From Pseudomonadota bacterium (lineage in GTDB: Bacteria; Pseudomonadota; Gammaproteobacteria; UBA4575): DNA of 26,649 bases. The stretch spans positions 1 through 26,649 of the forward strand of contig VXPJ01000034.1 of the NCBI GenBank assembly GCA_009839635.1, written 5' to 3'. Every line of letters begins with the position of its first letter. Positions within the stretch are counted from its first letter, which is position 1. The notes under the pieces were generated by a model. The model had not been told where the DNA came from. It searched no databases and saw nothing but the letters and a program-made list of their open reading frames with translations. Positions 14,485 through 23,030 of the stretch are shown here, one piece after another. The position numbers and the translations under genes were made by a program.

Positions 14485-16833
14485 ATGAGTAAAAACCTGG
14501 TCATCGTCGAGTCCCCGGCCAAGGCCCGCACCATCGAGAAATACCTGGGCAAGGATTTCGGCGTGCTCGCCTCCTACGGGCACGTGCGCGACCTGATCCC
14601 CAAAGACGGCGCGGTCGATCCCGAGCACGGCTTCGAGATGAAGTACGCGGTCATCGGCAAGAACGAGAAGCACGTGAAGGCCATCACGCGCGCGCTGAAA
14701 AAATCAGACGCCCTGTACCTGGCGACGGACCCGGACCGCGAAGGCGAGGCCATTTCCTGGCACCTGTACGAGCTGCTCAAGGAACGCGGCGCCCTGAACG
14801 GCAAGCCGGTGTACCGGGTGGTGTTCTACGAGATCACCCGCCAGGCGGTCAACGATGCGATCGAGAATCCCAGGAGCCTCTCCGACTCGCTGGTCAACGC
14901 CCAGCAGGCCAGGCGCGCCATGGACTACCTGGTCGGCTTCAACCTGTCGCCGCTGCTGTGGAAGAAGATCAAGCAGGGCCTGTCGGCCGGGCGCGTGCAA
15001 AGCCCCGCGCTTCGCCTGATCTGCGAGCGCGAGGACGAGATCGAGAAATTCACCGCGCGCGAGTACTGGACCCTGGAGGCCGACTGCAAGAAGGACGAGC
15101 AGGCCTTCATCGCGCGCCTGCAAGTCTACCGGGACGACAAGCTCAAGCAGTTCGACATCGACAGCGAGGCCAAGGCCACTGCAGCACGCAAGGAACTTGA
15201 GGACCTTGCCGAGGGGCGCCTTGTAGTGCGCAAGGTCGAGAAAAAGGCACGCAACCGGTATCCGTCACCGCCGTTCACCACCTCGACCCTGCAGCAGGAA
15301 GCGGTGCGCAAGCTGCGCTTCTCGGCTTCAAAAACCATGCGCACGGCCCAGCAGCTGTACGAGGGCATCAACCTCGGCGATGGACCGGTCGGCCTGATCA
15401 CCTACATGCGCACTGACTCGGTGGCGCTTGCCGGTGAAGCCATTGCCGAGCTGCGCCAGTACATCTCCGGGCAGTACGGCCCGGACGATTTGCCGCCCAA
15501 GCCGCGGCTGTACAAGACCCGCTCGAAGAACGCCCAGGAGGCCCACGAGGCGATACGCCCGACCTCGTGCATGCGAACGCCCGAGCAGGTCCGCAAGTTC
15601 CTGAACCCCGACCAGAACAAGCTGTACGGCCTGATCTGGAAGCGGGCGGTGGCCTGCCAGATGATGCATGCCACGCTGAACCTGGTGTCCGCGGACCTGG
15701 AGTGCGGGGCGGGCAACCACTTTCGCGCCACCGGCTCCTCGATCAAGAACCCGGGCTTCATCCAGGTCTACCAGGAAGGCCTCGACGACACCAAGAAGGA
15801 TGCCGATGAGCGCAGGCTGCCGCCGCTGGTCGAGGGTGAGGACGTCGCGCTTGAGAAAATCCGCACCGAGCAGCACTTCACGGAACCGCCGCCGCGCTTC
15901 ACGGAGGCGAGCCTGGTCAAGACCCTGGAGGAGTTCGGCATCGGGCGCCCGTCCACCTATGCGAGCATCATCTCGACGTTGCAAAGCCGCGAGTACGCCG
16001 AGCTTGAGAAACGCAGGTTCATGCCCACCGACATGGGCCGGCTGGTGAACACCTTCCTGACCAAGCACTTCGCGCAGTACGTCGACTACGACTTCACCGC
16101 GCACCTTGAGAACGACCTCGACGAGATCTCGCGCGGCGAGAAGGACTGGGTGCCGGTACTGCACGCCTTCTGGGACCCCTTCAGCACCCTGATCCAGGAC
16201 AAGGAGCAAAGCGTCAGCCGCGAGGAGGCCGTGCAGGCCCGCGAACTCGGCACCGACCCGGCCTCCGGCAAGCCGGTCAGCGTGCGCATGGGGCGCTACG
16301 GGCCGTACGTGCAGATTGGCACCCGCGAGGATGAGGACAAGCCCAGCTTCGCCGGACTGCTGCCCGGGCAGAAAATGAACGAGGTCACCCTCGATGAGGC
16401 CCTGGAGCTGTTCAAGCTGCCGCGCAGCCTCGGGGAAAGCCCCAAGGGCGAGGAACTCACCGCAGGCATCGGGCGCTACGGGCCGTACGTGAAATACGGC
16501 AAAAAATTCGTCTCCATCCCGCAGGATGACCCGCACACCATTTCCCTGGAGCGCGCCCTCGAGGTCGTCGAGGAACAGCGCCAGCGCGATGCCAACAAGG
16601 TCATCCAGGACTTCGAGGAACAGGGCATCCGCGTGCTGAACGGGCGCTACGGGCCGTACATCACCGACGGCAACAAGAACGTCAAGATCCCGAAAGGCCG
16701 CGAACCGGCCGACCTGACCCTGCAGGAGTGCCAGGACCTGATTGCCGCGGCGCCGGCAAAAAAGGCCCGCGCCCGCAAGTCGGCCAAGGGCGCACGGCGC
16801 AAGGCGCCTGCCAAGCGGGTCAAGGCCCGTTGA
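14485..16833 (+). CDS. topA: DNA topoisomerase I (type IA)
   Basis: The protein has 782 residues from the ATG at 14485, which gives the standard N-terminus MSKNLVIVESPAKARTIEKY; the open frame back to 14404 is not conserved. The Toprim domain has Glu9 and the D82-P-D84 pair (LATDPDREGEA). The active-site Tyr307 lies in GLITYMRTDS. Instead of the C-terminal zinc ribbons of the E. coli enzyme, it has three Topo-C repeats, each opening GRYGPY (residues 603, 663 and 720), and a Lys/Arg/Ala-rich tail likely to bind DNA. This form occurs in many non-enteric proteobacteria. It relaxes negative supercoils by single-strand passage. tsaC follows 24 bases later and hemF after it, probably one transcription unit. 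Confidence 0.97.
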   Translation: MSKNLVIVESPAKARTIEKYLGKDFGVLASYGHVRDLIPKDGAVDPEHGFEMKYAVIGKNEKHVKAITRALKKSDALYLATDPDREGEAISWHLYELLKERGALNGKPVYRVVFYEITRQAVNDAIENPRSLSDSLVNAQQARRAMDYLVGFNLSPLLWKKIKQGLSAGRVQSPALRLICEREDEIEKFTAREYWTLEADCKKDEQAFIARLQVYRDDKLKQFDIDSEAKATAARKELEDLAEGRLVVRKVEKKARNRYPSPPFTTSTLQQEAVRKLRFSASKTMRTAQQLYEGINLGDGPVGLITYMRTDSVALAGEAIAELRQYISGQYGPDDLPPKPRLYKTRSKNAQEAHEAIRPTSCMRTPEQVRKFLNPDQNKLYGLIWKRAVACQMMHATLNLVSADLECGAGNHFRATGSSIKNPGFIQVYQEGLDDTKKDADERRLPPLVEGEDVALEKIRTEQHFTEPPPRFTEASLVKTLEEFGIGRPSTYASIISTLQSREYAELEKRRFMPTDMGRLVNTFLTKHFAQYVDYDFTAHLENDLDEISRGEKDWVPVLHAFWDPFSTLIQDKEQSVSREEAVQARELGTDPASGKPVSVRMGRYGPYVQIGTREDEDKPSFAGLLPGQKMNEVTLDEALELFKLPRSLGESPKGEELTAGIGRYGPYVKYGKKFVSIPQDDPHTISLERALEVVEEQRQRDANKVIQDFEEQGIRVLNGRYGPYITDGNKNVKIPKGREPADLTLQECQDLIAAAPAKKARARKSAKGARRKAPAKRVKAR

Positions 16834-16857
16834 GTCCATGCCCACGGGGGAGCCACG

Positions 16858-17415
16858 GTGCTGAGCAACGCGATCGAACAGGCCGCGCGCATCATCGAGT
16901 GTGGCGGGGTCATCGCCTATGCCACCGACACCGTGCTGGGCCTGGGCTGCGACCCGCACTGCCGGGAGGCCGTCGACAGGGTCCTGTGGCTGAAACAGCG
17001 AAGCGCCGACAAGGGCCTGATCCTGCTGGTCGAGGACCTGGACGCCATGGAGGACTACACCGGCCCGTTGAATGCGGTACAGCGCCTTGAGATCAACAGC
17101 GCCCAGAGCGATGTGCCGACGACCTGGGTAGTGGCGGCCGAGGAATCGGTGCCGACTTGGATCACCGGCACGCACGACAGCATCGCCCTTCGTATCCCAA
17201 GGCATGCCACCGCGGGTGCGCTTTGCCGGGCGGCGGGGGCCATCGTCTCCACCAGTGCCAACGTCTCCTCCTATCCCGTGCTTACCGACACCCGGGGACT
17301 ACGCGACTGGTTCGGGCCACACCTGGACTACGTGCTTACGGGACCTGCGGGCACCGGGGTGCCGAGCGAGGTGCGTGAGCTGATGGGCATGAAAGTGTAC
17401 CGCCACGGAAGCTGA
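16858..17415 (+). CDS. tsaC: Threonylcarbamoyl-AMP synthase (TsaC/YrdC)
   Basis: The protein has 185 residues, the length of the short bacterial form. The YrdC fold motifs are present: AYATDTVLGLGCDP for nucleotide binding, LKQRSADKGLILLV (the KxRxxxK signature) and STSANVSS. The enzyme makes threonylcarbamoyl-AMP from Thr, bicarbonate and ATP, the first step of t6A37 formation on ANN-decoding tRNAs. The start is GTG, fixed by GGGGAG five bases upstream. It lies 24 bases after topA and 13 bases before hemF on the same strand. The tsaC-hemF pairing is conserved in Pseudomonas-like genomes. Confidence 0.93.
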   Translation: MLSNAIEQAARIIECGGVIAYATDTVLGLGCDPHCREAVDRVLWLKQRSADKGLILLVEDLDAMEDYTGPLNAVQRLEINSAQSDVPTTWVVAAEESVPTWITGTHDSIALRIPRHATAGALCRAAGAIVSTSANVSSYPVLTDTRGLRDWFGPHLDYVLTGPAGTGVPSEVRELMGMKVYRHGS

Positions 17416-17428
17416 GTCCGCGCATCCC

Positions 17429-18334
17429 GTGAACATCCGGCCCGTCATCGAGTACCTGCAAGGCCTGCAGGTACAAACCTGCAAGGCCCTGGAGGCTGCG
17501 GACGGAGAGGCGCGTTTCATCGAAGATGCCTGGCAGCGCGCCGAGGGCGGCGGCGGCATCACCTGTATGCTGCGCGGCGGGCAGGTGTTCGAGCAGGCCG
17601 GGGTCGGCTTCTCGCACGTGTTCGGCGAGCAACTGCCGCCATCGGCCAGCCAGCTGCGCCCGGAGCTTGCCGGAGCCCGCTTCCAGGCCACCGGGCTGTC
17701 GACCGTCATCCACCCGCTCAACCCGTATGTGCCGACCGTACACTGCAACGTGCGGTTTTTTATGGCCAGCCGGGACGGGCAGGACCCGGTCTGGTGGTTT
17801 GGCGGCGGCTTTGACCTGACCCCGTACTACGGCTTTCACGAGGATGCCGTGGACTGGCACCGCACCGCGCGCAAGGCCTGTGATGCGATCGATGCCAGCC
17901 TCTACCCGGTGTTCAAGAAAAACTGCGATGAATACTTCTTCATCCGCCACCGCAGCGAGGCCCGCGGCATCGGCGGGCTGTTCTTCGATGATTACAACAG
18001 CGGGGAGTTCGAGCAGGATTTCCGTCTGCTGAAGAGCGTGGGAGAGCATTTCCTCGAGGCCTACCTGCCCATCGTCGAGCGCCGCCGAGACCATCCCTTC
18101 GGGGATCGCGAACGCCGCTTCCAGCTGTACCGGCGCGGGCGCTACGTCGAGTTCAACCTGGTATACGACCGGGGCACCCTGTTTGGATTGCAGTCCGGGG
18201 GGCGCACGGAATCCATCCTCATGTCCCTGCCACCGCAGGTGCACTTCGACTACGACTGGCATCCGGAACCCGGCAGCCCCGAGGAAGCCCTGTACAAGGA
18301 ATTTTTGCCCGCCCGCGACTGGCTGGCATCGTAG
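17429..18334 (+). CDS. hemF: Oxygen-dependent coproporphyrinogen III oxidase
   Basis: The protein has 301 residues, the normal length. Diagnostic segments are VWWFGGGFDLTPYYGF (from residue 121) and RGIGGLFFDDYNSGEF. The C-terminal QSGGRTESILMSLPP is also typical. It converts coproporphyrinogen III to protoporphyrinogen IX in the cytosol using O2, so the organism can make haem aerobically. The start is GTG, chosen because the family N-terminus (EYLQGLQVQTCKALEAADG) follows soon after; no good Shine-Dalgarno is seen and the gene lies 13 bases after tsaC, so translational coupling is likely. aroE, which often follows, is absent. Confidence 0.96.
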   Translation: MNIRPVIEYLQGLQVQTCKALEAADGEARFIEDAWQRAEGGGGITCMLRGGQVFEQAGVGFSHVFGEQLPPSASQLRPELAGARFQATGLSTVIHPLNPYVPTVHCNVRFFMASRDGQDPVWWFGGGFDLTPYYGFHEDAVDWHRTARKACDAIDASLYPVFKKNCDEYFFIRHRSEARGIGGLFFDDYNSGEFEQDFRLLKSVGEHFLEAYLPIVERRRDHPFGDRERRFQLYRRGRYVEFNLVYDRGTLFGLQSGGRTESILMSLPPQVHFDYDWHPEPGSPEEALYKEFLPARDWLAS

Positions 18335-18364
18335 CCCTGAGTCGGGCACGGCGGTGGATACAAG

Positions 18365-18382
18365 CCCGCATTCACATGCGGG
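18365..18382. terminator. Candidate terminator hairpin between hemF and the decarboxylase gene
   Basis: CCCGCAT (18365-18371) and ATGCGGG (18376-18382) form a perfect 7-bp stem with a 4-base loop in the 79-base gap between convergent genes. No T-run follows on either strand, so termination efficiency is uncertain; it could serve both genes. Confidence 0.45.
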
Positions 18383-18413
18383 TTGATCCGGGCGGACAAG
18401 CGAAGCGCCTTCC

Positions 18414-19889
18414 CTATTTACCCCGGGCTTCTTTCCCGAACCGGACGATAGTCTCCAGGGTTTCCTGTACGTCCTCCCAGCTTGTCGTGTGGTTGAGGAT
18501 GCACAGCCTCAGGGAAAACGTCTTGCCGAGTGTCGTCGAGGACATCAGCGCCCGGTCATCCCAGAACACCTCGGCGAGCACGGTGCGGTTGATTTTTTCC
18601 AGCGCGTCCTCATCCAGTTCAGCGTCCGCTGGATTGACTCGGAAGCACACGATCGACAGGGACACGGGATTCAGCAGTTCAAGGTCCGGGCTTTCGCGCA
18701 CGAACTGCTCGGCCCGGCTCGCAAGCTCCATTCCTTTGGAGACGGCGCTGCGAAACGCGGCCATGCCGAAGGTCTGCACGGACATCCAGATTTTCAGGGC
18801 CCGGAATGAACGGCTCAACTGCAGGCCGCGGTCCGAAAAGTTGGGATGGTTCGCACCCCAAATCGTATCCTGCAGGACGTCGTGATGTACCCCGAAGGCG
18901 CGTTCCAGCGTACGGATGTCCTTGACCAGGAGACTGCCGGCCTCGTAGGGCTGAAAGAACCACTTGTGCGCATCCAGACCGACGGAATCGGCGCGCTCGA
19001 TCCCGCGCAGGCGCTGCTTGCCTTCCCTGGTGACGACGGCAAACCCCCCGTATGCGGCATCCACGTGCAGCCAGATCCCTTCCTTCTCGCAGAACTCAGC
19101 CATCGCCTCCAGCGGATCGATGGCGCCGGTGCTGGCGGCTCCTGCATTTGCGCATATGGCAATCGGGTTGATGCCCTGTTCACGATCCTGCGCCACCGCA
19201 CGCACCAGTGCCTCCATGTCCAGGCGATAGTACGCATCGCTTGCGATCATGCGGATGCCCTCGGGCCGGATTCCAATGATCCGGGCGGCACGAACGTGCG
19301 CGCTGTGGCTCTGGTCACTCATGTACACGGCTGCGCGTTCCGGGTTGCCCGCATGTTCGCGTGCAGCCACCAGAGCATTGACGCTGGCTGCCGAGCCGCC
19401 GCTGGTGAGCAGCCCGCCCGCACCTTCCGGATACCCCAGCCAGCGCCTGAACCAGTCGATGACGGCCAGCTCCACCTGGCTCGGCCCGCTTGAAGTCAGC
19501 CAGGTGGCCGTATTGATGGTGTAGGCCGCAGCCATGAAATCTGCCAGCACGCCGGGCCAGGTCGGCGAAGTGGGAATAAAGGCGAAGCAACGCGGGTGAT
19601 CCAGGCGAGTGGCAATCGGCAGGATCTTGCGTGCCGCCTGCTCGAGGACTTCCTCGGGCGGTCGACCCGCTTCGGGAGGATCTCCCATGAACTGGTCCGC
19701 GAGTTCCTCCTTGAATTCGCCTTCCCAGGCACCCTCCTGCGGCAGGGTTTCCATGCGCTCGACCACAAGTCGGGCCGCTTTTTGCGCAAGGTCCAGCATC
19801 TGTTCGGGCATCATCTGCAGATCGCTGCCAGCTGCGGCACCTTCGCCGGAAACTTTGCGCGTATCCGCCTTTTTGTCCTCTTGATCCAT
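18414..19889 (-). CDS. PLP-dependent group II amino-acid decarboxylase
   Basis: The protein has 491 residues from the ATG at 19889. A longer frame (to 20039) adds a non-conserved Cys-containing extension and is rejected; GGGAAA lies four bases upstream of the chosen ATG. The family signature is complete: TSGGSAASVNALVAARE for cofactor phosphate binding, LHVDAAYGGFA with the Asp that pairs with the pyridine nitrogen, and Lys309 in DAHKWFF as the Schiff-base lysine. The opening FIPTSPTWPGVLADFMAAA and TWLTSSGPSQVELAVIDW are like aromatic-L-amino-acid and glutamate decarboxylases. The substrate cannot be read directly; aromatic amino acids are a guess. It lies between hemF (convergent) and pyrF (upstream, same strand, 162 bases away), so it may be a separate unit. 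Confidence 0.88.
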   Translation of the reverse strand: MDQEDKKADTRKVSGEGAAAGSDLQMMPEQMLDLAQKAARLVVERMETLPQEGAWEGEFKEELADQFMGDPPEAGRPPEEVLEQAARKILPIATRLDHPRCFAFIPTSPTWPGVLADFMAAAYTINTATWLTSSGPSQVELAVIDWFRRWLGYPEGAGGLLTSGGSAASVNALVAAREHAGNPERAAVYMSDQSHSAHVRAARIIGIRPEGIRMIASDAYYRLDMEALVRAVAQDREQGINPIAICANAGAASTGAIDPLEAMAEFCEKEGIWLHVDAAYGGFAVVTREGKQRLRGIERADSVGLDAHKWFFQPYEAGSLLVKDIRTLERAFGVHHDVLQDTIWGANHPNFSDRGLQLSRSFRALKIWMSVQTFGMAAFRSAVSKGMELASRAEQFVRESPDLELLNPVSLSIVCFRVNPADAELDEDALEKINRTVLAEVFWDDRALMSSTTLGKTFSLRLCILNHTTSWEDVQETLETIVRFGKEARGK

Positions 19890-20051
19890 GGTATTTCCCT
19901 TTCCCGCTCGGCCCAGAACGTATCGGGTTTCCCTAATGGTATTGCATTCCCGCCAGCAATTCCCCCCTATATATATGTGGGGGTTTCCTTGAGCGTACGT
20001 GAGGGCGACCTGCGGGTCCACCCGTGGCATTGGAATCACATCGCAGGGAGT

Positions 20052-20798
20052 TCAGGGGCCGGCTGTGCGCTCCTGCAGGGCACGCTCGATCTCGGACACG
20101 ATTGTGGTGGCGGACTCCTGTGGATGTGCAGCGCCAGCGATCGGGCGCCCGACCACCAGATAGTCCGAGCCGTCCAGGATCGCCTGATAGGGAGTGAGTG
20201 AGCGCTTGTGCTCGTCCAGGGCCTCGCCTTGCAGGCGAATGCCCGGGGTCACGATCAAAAATGCCCGGTCCGCAAAGGCCTCGCGCAACTCCCGCACCGA
20301 CTGACCAGAAGCGATCAGTCCCTCACAACCGGCTTCCAATGCCCGCAACGCGCGAAGGCGCACCAGGTCCGAGGTGTCCAGGGAGGGCTGACCATCCACC
20401 CCGCCGTCAATCAGGTCCGTGCCATCCATGCTCGACAGCAAGGTGACCATCAGCAGGGCAGGCTTTTCACCGTGGCGTCCGGCTTTCGCGGCGCGCACCG
20501 TGGCCTCGTTGCCCTGCAGGGTCAGCAGCTCAAGCCGGCCTGTAAACTCATCCGGTATATTGTTCAGCGCGGCGCGTACCGTGTTGTCGATATCGCCGAT
20601 CTTGAGATCGAGAAACACCCTCTTGCCCCGGGCCAGCAGGCTGCGGACAAAGGGCCAGCCAGCACCGATGAAAAGCTGCCAGCCGACCTTGTAAAAGCCC
20701 ACCGTATCCCCGAGGCTGTCCACCAGGGCATCGGCCTGATCGGCGGTGTCGAAATCCAGGGCGACAATCAGACGATCGGAAGCGGACCGTTCAGTCAT
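20052..20798 (-). CDS. pyrF: Orotidine 5'-phosphate decarboxylase
   Basis: The protein has 248 residues, slightly above the usual 230-245. The catalytic DxKxxD tetrad element is present as FLDLKIGDIDNTV (family consensus DLKxxDIPNTV). IVALDFDTADQA at the N-terminus, TPGIR and VVGRPI (phosphate-binding) near the C-terminus confirm the family. It makes UMP from OMP, the last step of pyrimidine biosynthesis. The substitution of Asp for the usual Pro after the second catalytic Asp (DID rather than DIP) is a small deviation outside the catalytic set. No clear Shine-Dalgarno. It is divergent from the OsmC gene. Confidence 0.95.
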   Translation of the reverse strand: MTERSASDRLIVALDFDTADQADALVDSLGDTVGFYKVGWQLFIGAGWPFVRSLLARGKRVFLDLKIGDIDNTVRAALNNIPDEFTGRLELLTLQGNEATVRAAKAGRHGEKPALLMVTLLSSMDGTDLIDGGVDGQPSLDTSDLVRLRALRALEAGCEGLIASGQSVRELREAFADRAFLIVTPGIRLQGEALDEHKRSLTPYQAILDGSDYLVVGRPIAGAAHPQESATTIVSEIERALQERTAGP

Positions 20799-20846
20799 TG
20801 GGGCAGGGTGCGGGCTTGGCGGCTCGGGTTCGATGCCGTTTCATGG

Positions 20847-20875
20847 TTCATATTTCCTGGGCCAGATACTATCAT
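20847..20875 (+). promoter_or_regulatory. Candidate promoter of the OsmC-family gene
   Basis: TTCATA (20847-20852) and TATCAT (20870-20875) are 17 bases apart, in the 130-base gap between divergent pyrF and the OsmC gene. Transcription would start about 45 bases before the ATG. Confidence 0.45.
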
Positions 20876-20928
20876 AGCCGCCCCGCTGACACCGAAATGG
20901 CAAACCCGATCAAGGGAGGATTCCCGAC

Positions 20929-21363
20929 ATGCAAAAGCTGCCGCATCAGTACACGGTCCGCGCCGAAGGCGGGCCCACAGGAAGCATCACCACACGCGCG
21001 AACGGCCTGCAGTCTTTGGAGGTTGCCGCCCCGAAACAGTTCGACGGACCCGGGGACAAGTGGTCCCCCGAGGATCTGCTGGTGGGCTGTGCCGCCGACT
21101 GCCTGATCCTCACGTTTCGCGCCGTTGCCAGTGCCTCAAAGCTGGACTGGCAAAGCCTGGATGTCGATGCGCAGGGGACGCTTGAGACCGTGGAGCGCGT
21201 GATGCGGTTCACCGAACTGCAGCTGACGGCCACGCTTGAGATCGCCGCCGATGAAAGCCCGGTGAAGGCCACCCGCGCACTTCAAAAAGCCGAGGCCGCC
21301 TGCCTGGTGACCAATTCGCTGAGCACGAAAACCCGTCTTACAGTGCATATCTCGACCGGCTGA
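20929..21363 (+). CDS. OsmC-family peroxidase
   Basis: The protein has 144 residues, the size of OsmC/Ohr proteins. The two redox cysteines sit at C58 (in VGCAADCLILTF) and C125 (in AEAACLVTNSL), matching the positions in E. coli OsmC (59 and 125). The family are thiol peroxidases that reduce organic hydroperoxides as dimers. An extra Cys54 lies one turn before C58. The start has GGGAGGA eight bases upstream. Whether it belongs to OsmC, Ohr or a third branch is not clear; the N-terminus resembles the uncharacterised OsmC branch. hemB follows after 71 bases with its own promoter-like sequence. Confidence 0.9.
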   Translation: MQKLPHQYTVRAEGGPTGSITTRANGLQSLEVAAPKQFDGPGDKWSPEDLLVGCAADCLILTFRAVASASKLDWQSLDVDAQGTLETVERVMRFTELQLTATLEIAADESPVKATRALQKAEAACLVTNSLSTKTRLTVHISTG

Positions 21364-21369
21364 GCCTCC

Positions 21370-21398
21370 AAGACAGCACAGGCGACCTTTGCTACTAT
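21370..21398 (+). promoter_or_regulatory. Candidate promoter of hemB
   Basis: AAGACA (21370-21375) and TACTAT (21393-21398) are 17 bases apart, and the -10 is preceded by TGC (extended -10). It would give a leader of about 30 bases before hemB. Confidence 0.45.
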
Positions 21399-21434
21399 CG
21401 GCAAACGCCCACAGCCAGGAGGCCTGAAACCCCC

Positions 21435-22430
21435 ATGAGCCCTCGCTATCCCAGCACCCGCATGCGCAGGATGCGCGCCGATGCGTTCTCGCGTGAGCTG
21501 ATGCGAGAACACCGCCTGCAGGCCACAGACCTGATCTGGCCGGTATTCGTGCATGAAGACGCAGGGCGCGAGGCCGTACCCTCCATGCCGGGTATCGAGC
21601 GCCTCGGCCTCGACGATCTGCTCGAGGAGGCCGAACAGGCACATGCGCTCGGCATCCCGGCAGTGGCCCTATTTCCCGTGATCGGTGCCGACAAGAAATC
21701 CGAACAGGCCGAGGAGGCCTGCAACCCGGACGGCCTTGCCCAGCGTGCCATCGCCGCCCTCAAACAGGCCGTGCCCGAACTCGGCGTGATCAGCGACGTG
21801 GCCCTGGACCCGTTCACCTCCCACGGCCAGGACGGGCTGATCAACGACAAGGGCTACGTGATGAACGATGCCACCGTCGAGGTGCTCACCGAGCAGGCCC
21901 TCTCGCATGCGCGCGCCGGGGCCGACATCGTCGCACCCTCGGACATGATGGACGGGCGCATCGGCAGCATCCGCCACAGCCTGGAGATCAACGGCTTTCA
22001 CAACACGCGGATCCTGGCCTATTCCGCCAAGTATGCCTCGGCCTTTTACGGGCCCTTCCGCGATGCCGTGGGCTCTGCAGCGAATCTGGCAGGCGGGGAC
22101 AAGTACTCCTACCAGATGGACCCGGCCAACTCCGACGAGGCGCTTCGCGAGGTGGCACTCGACATCGAGGAGGGCGCGGACATCGTCATGATCAAGCCGG
22201 GCCTGCCGTACCTGGACATCGTGCGCCGCACCAAGCAGGAATTCGGCATGCCGACCTTCGTCTACCAGGTCAGCGGCGAGTACAGCATGCTCAAGGCCGC
22301 CGCACAAAACGGCTGGCTCGAGGAGCGAAGCTGCGTGATGGAATCGCTGCTTGCCATCAAGCGCGCGGGCGCCGATGCCATCCTGACGTACTTTGCCAAG
22401 GAGGCGGCCCGCTGGCTGGCCGAGTCCTGA
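21435..22430 (+). CDS. hemB: Delta-aminolevulinic acid dehydratase (porphobilinogen synthase)
   Basis: The protein has 331 residues, a normal length. The two active-site lysines are K199 (YSAKYASAFYGPF) and K254 (IVMIKPGLPYLD). The metal site that is Cys-rich in zinc enzymes reads SDVALDPFTSHGQDG from residue 120, i.e. the Asp/Ala type of Pseudomonas-like, magnesium-dependent enzymes. It condenses two 5-aminolevulinate molecules to porphobilinogen in the haem pathway, upstream of HemF in this window. AGGAGG lies 12 bases before the ATG, a long spacing, but no other start fits. The downstream gene begins within its stop codon. Confidence 0.97.
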   Translation: MSPRYPSTRMRRMRADAFSRELMREHRLQATDLIWPVFVHEDAGREAVPSMPGIERLGLDDLLEEAEQAHALGIPAVALFPVIGADKKSEQAEEACNPDGLAQRAIAALKQAVPELGVISDVALDPFTSHGQDGLINDKGYVMNDATVEVLTEQALSHARAGADIVAPSDMMDGRIGSIRHSLEINGFHNTRILAYSAKYASAFYGPFRDAVGSAANLAGGDKYSYQMDPANSDEALREVALDIEEGADIVMIKPGLPYLDIVRRTKQEFGMPTFVYQVSGEYSMLKAAAQNGWLEERSCVMESLLAIKRAGADAILTYFAKEAARWLAES

Positions 22431-22987
22431 ACCGGTTTCACTACTTCGCGTACGGCTCCAACCTGTTGACCGGCAGGCTTACTGCTTCGAACCGGTGTCC
22501 CTCCGCACGCTATTTCGCAAACGCTTACGTCGATCATTTCACGCTTGATTTCTCGAAGGTCGGCGAAGACGGGTCCGGCAAAGCCGCGCTGATCCCGTCG
22601 CGCGGGAAGCGTGCGCACGGTGTGGTCTTCGAAATCGATGCCAGTGAACGTGAACCTCTCGATAAGGCGGAGCCCGGCTACCGCCGTGAGGATGGCTTCG
22701 AGGCCATGGTAGCTGATACGGGGGCCTGTAAAACCGTAACCACCTACATCGTGCTGGAAGACTGCAGGAATCTTAATCTGAAACCGTTCGACTGGTATCT
22801 GGCACTCGTCGTTGCCGGGGCCTTAGAGCACCGGTTTCCCGCACCAGTCATTGCGGCATACCGGGACACGGCGACCTGGGTCGATGAGGACAAGAAGCGA
22901 ACGTTTGAGATGAACGCACTCCTTCAGAAGGCGGGTTTTGGAAGCACCCGGCAGGTGCTGGGACTGAGCGGCCCGACTGCCAGGTGA
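22427..22987 (+). CDS. Gamma-glutamylcyclotransferase-like protein, likely CTG start
   Basis: The protein has 186 residues if it starts at CTG 22427. The family signature YFAYGSNL (residues 6-13) lies right at the N-terminus, as usual, and a likely catalytic Glu is E82 in AEPGYRRE. No ATG, GTG or TTG occurs in frame upstream of the signature; the first conventional start (TTG 22466) would delete it. The CTG overlaps the hemB stop (CTGA), so translation by coupling is plausible; AAGGAGG lies 22 bases upstream, too far for normal use. Family members release 5-oxoproline from gamma-glutamyl compounds, for example in glutathione turnover. A degraded start is the alternative explanation. Confidence 0.75.
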   Translation: MNRFHYFAYGSNLLTGRLTASNRCPSARYFANAYVDHFTLDFSKVGEDGSGKAALIPSRGKRAHGVVFEIDASEREPLDKAEPGYRREDGFEAMVADTGACKTVTTYIVLEDCRNLNLKPFDWYLALVVAGALEHRFPAPVIAAYRDTATWVDEDKKRTFEMNALLQKAGFGSTRQVLGLSGPTAR

Positions 22988-23030
22988 GCCACCTCTGCAA
23001 TCTGCATGACACGCGATGCTATATTATTCT

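Noticed and set aside
15328..17205. 625-codon open frame antisense to topA and tsaC
   Set aside because: A shadow of GC-rich codon bias; low-complexity Leu/Gly/Val/Arg composition and it covers parts of two well-identified genes.
19890..20039. 50-codon N-terminal extension of the decarboxylase
   Set aside because: Not like the family N-terminus, and the ATG at 19889 has an acceptable ribosome-binding site.
22466..22987. TTG 22466 as start of the cyclotransferase-like gene
   Set aside because: It would remove the YFAYGSNL substrate-binding signature that is essential in the family.
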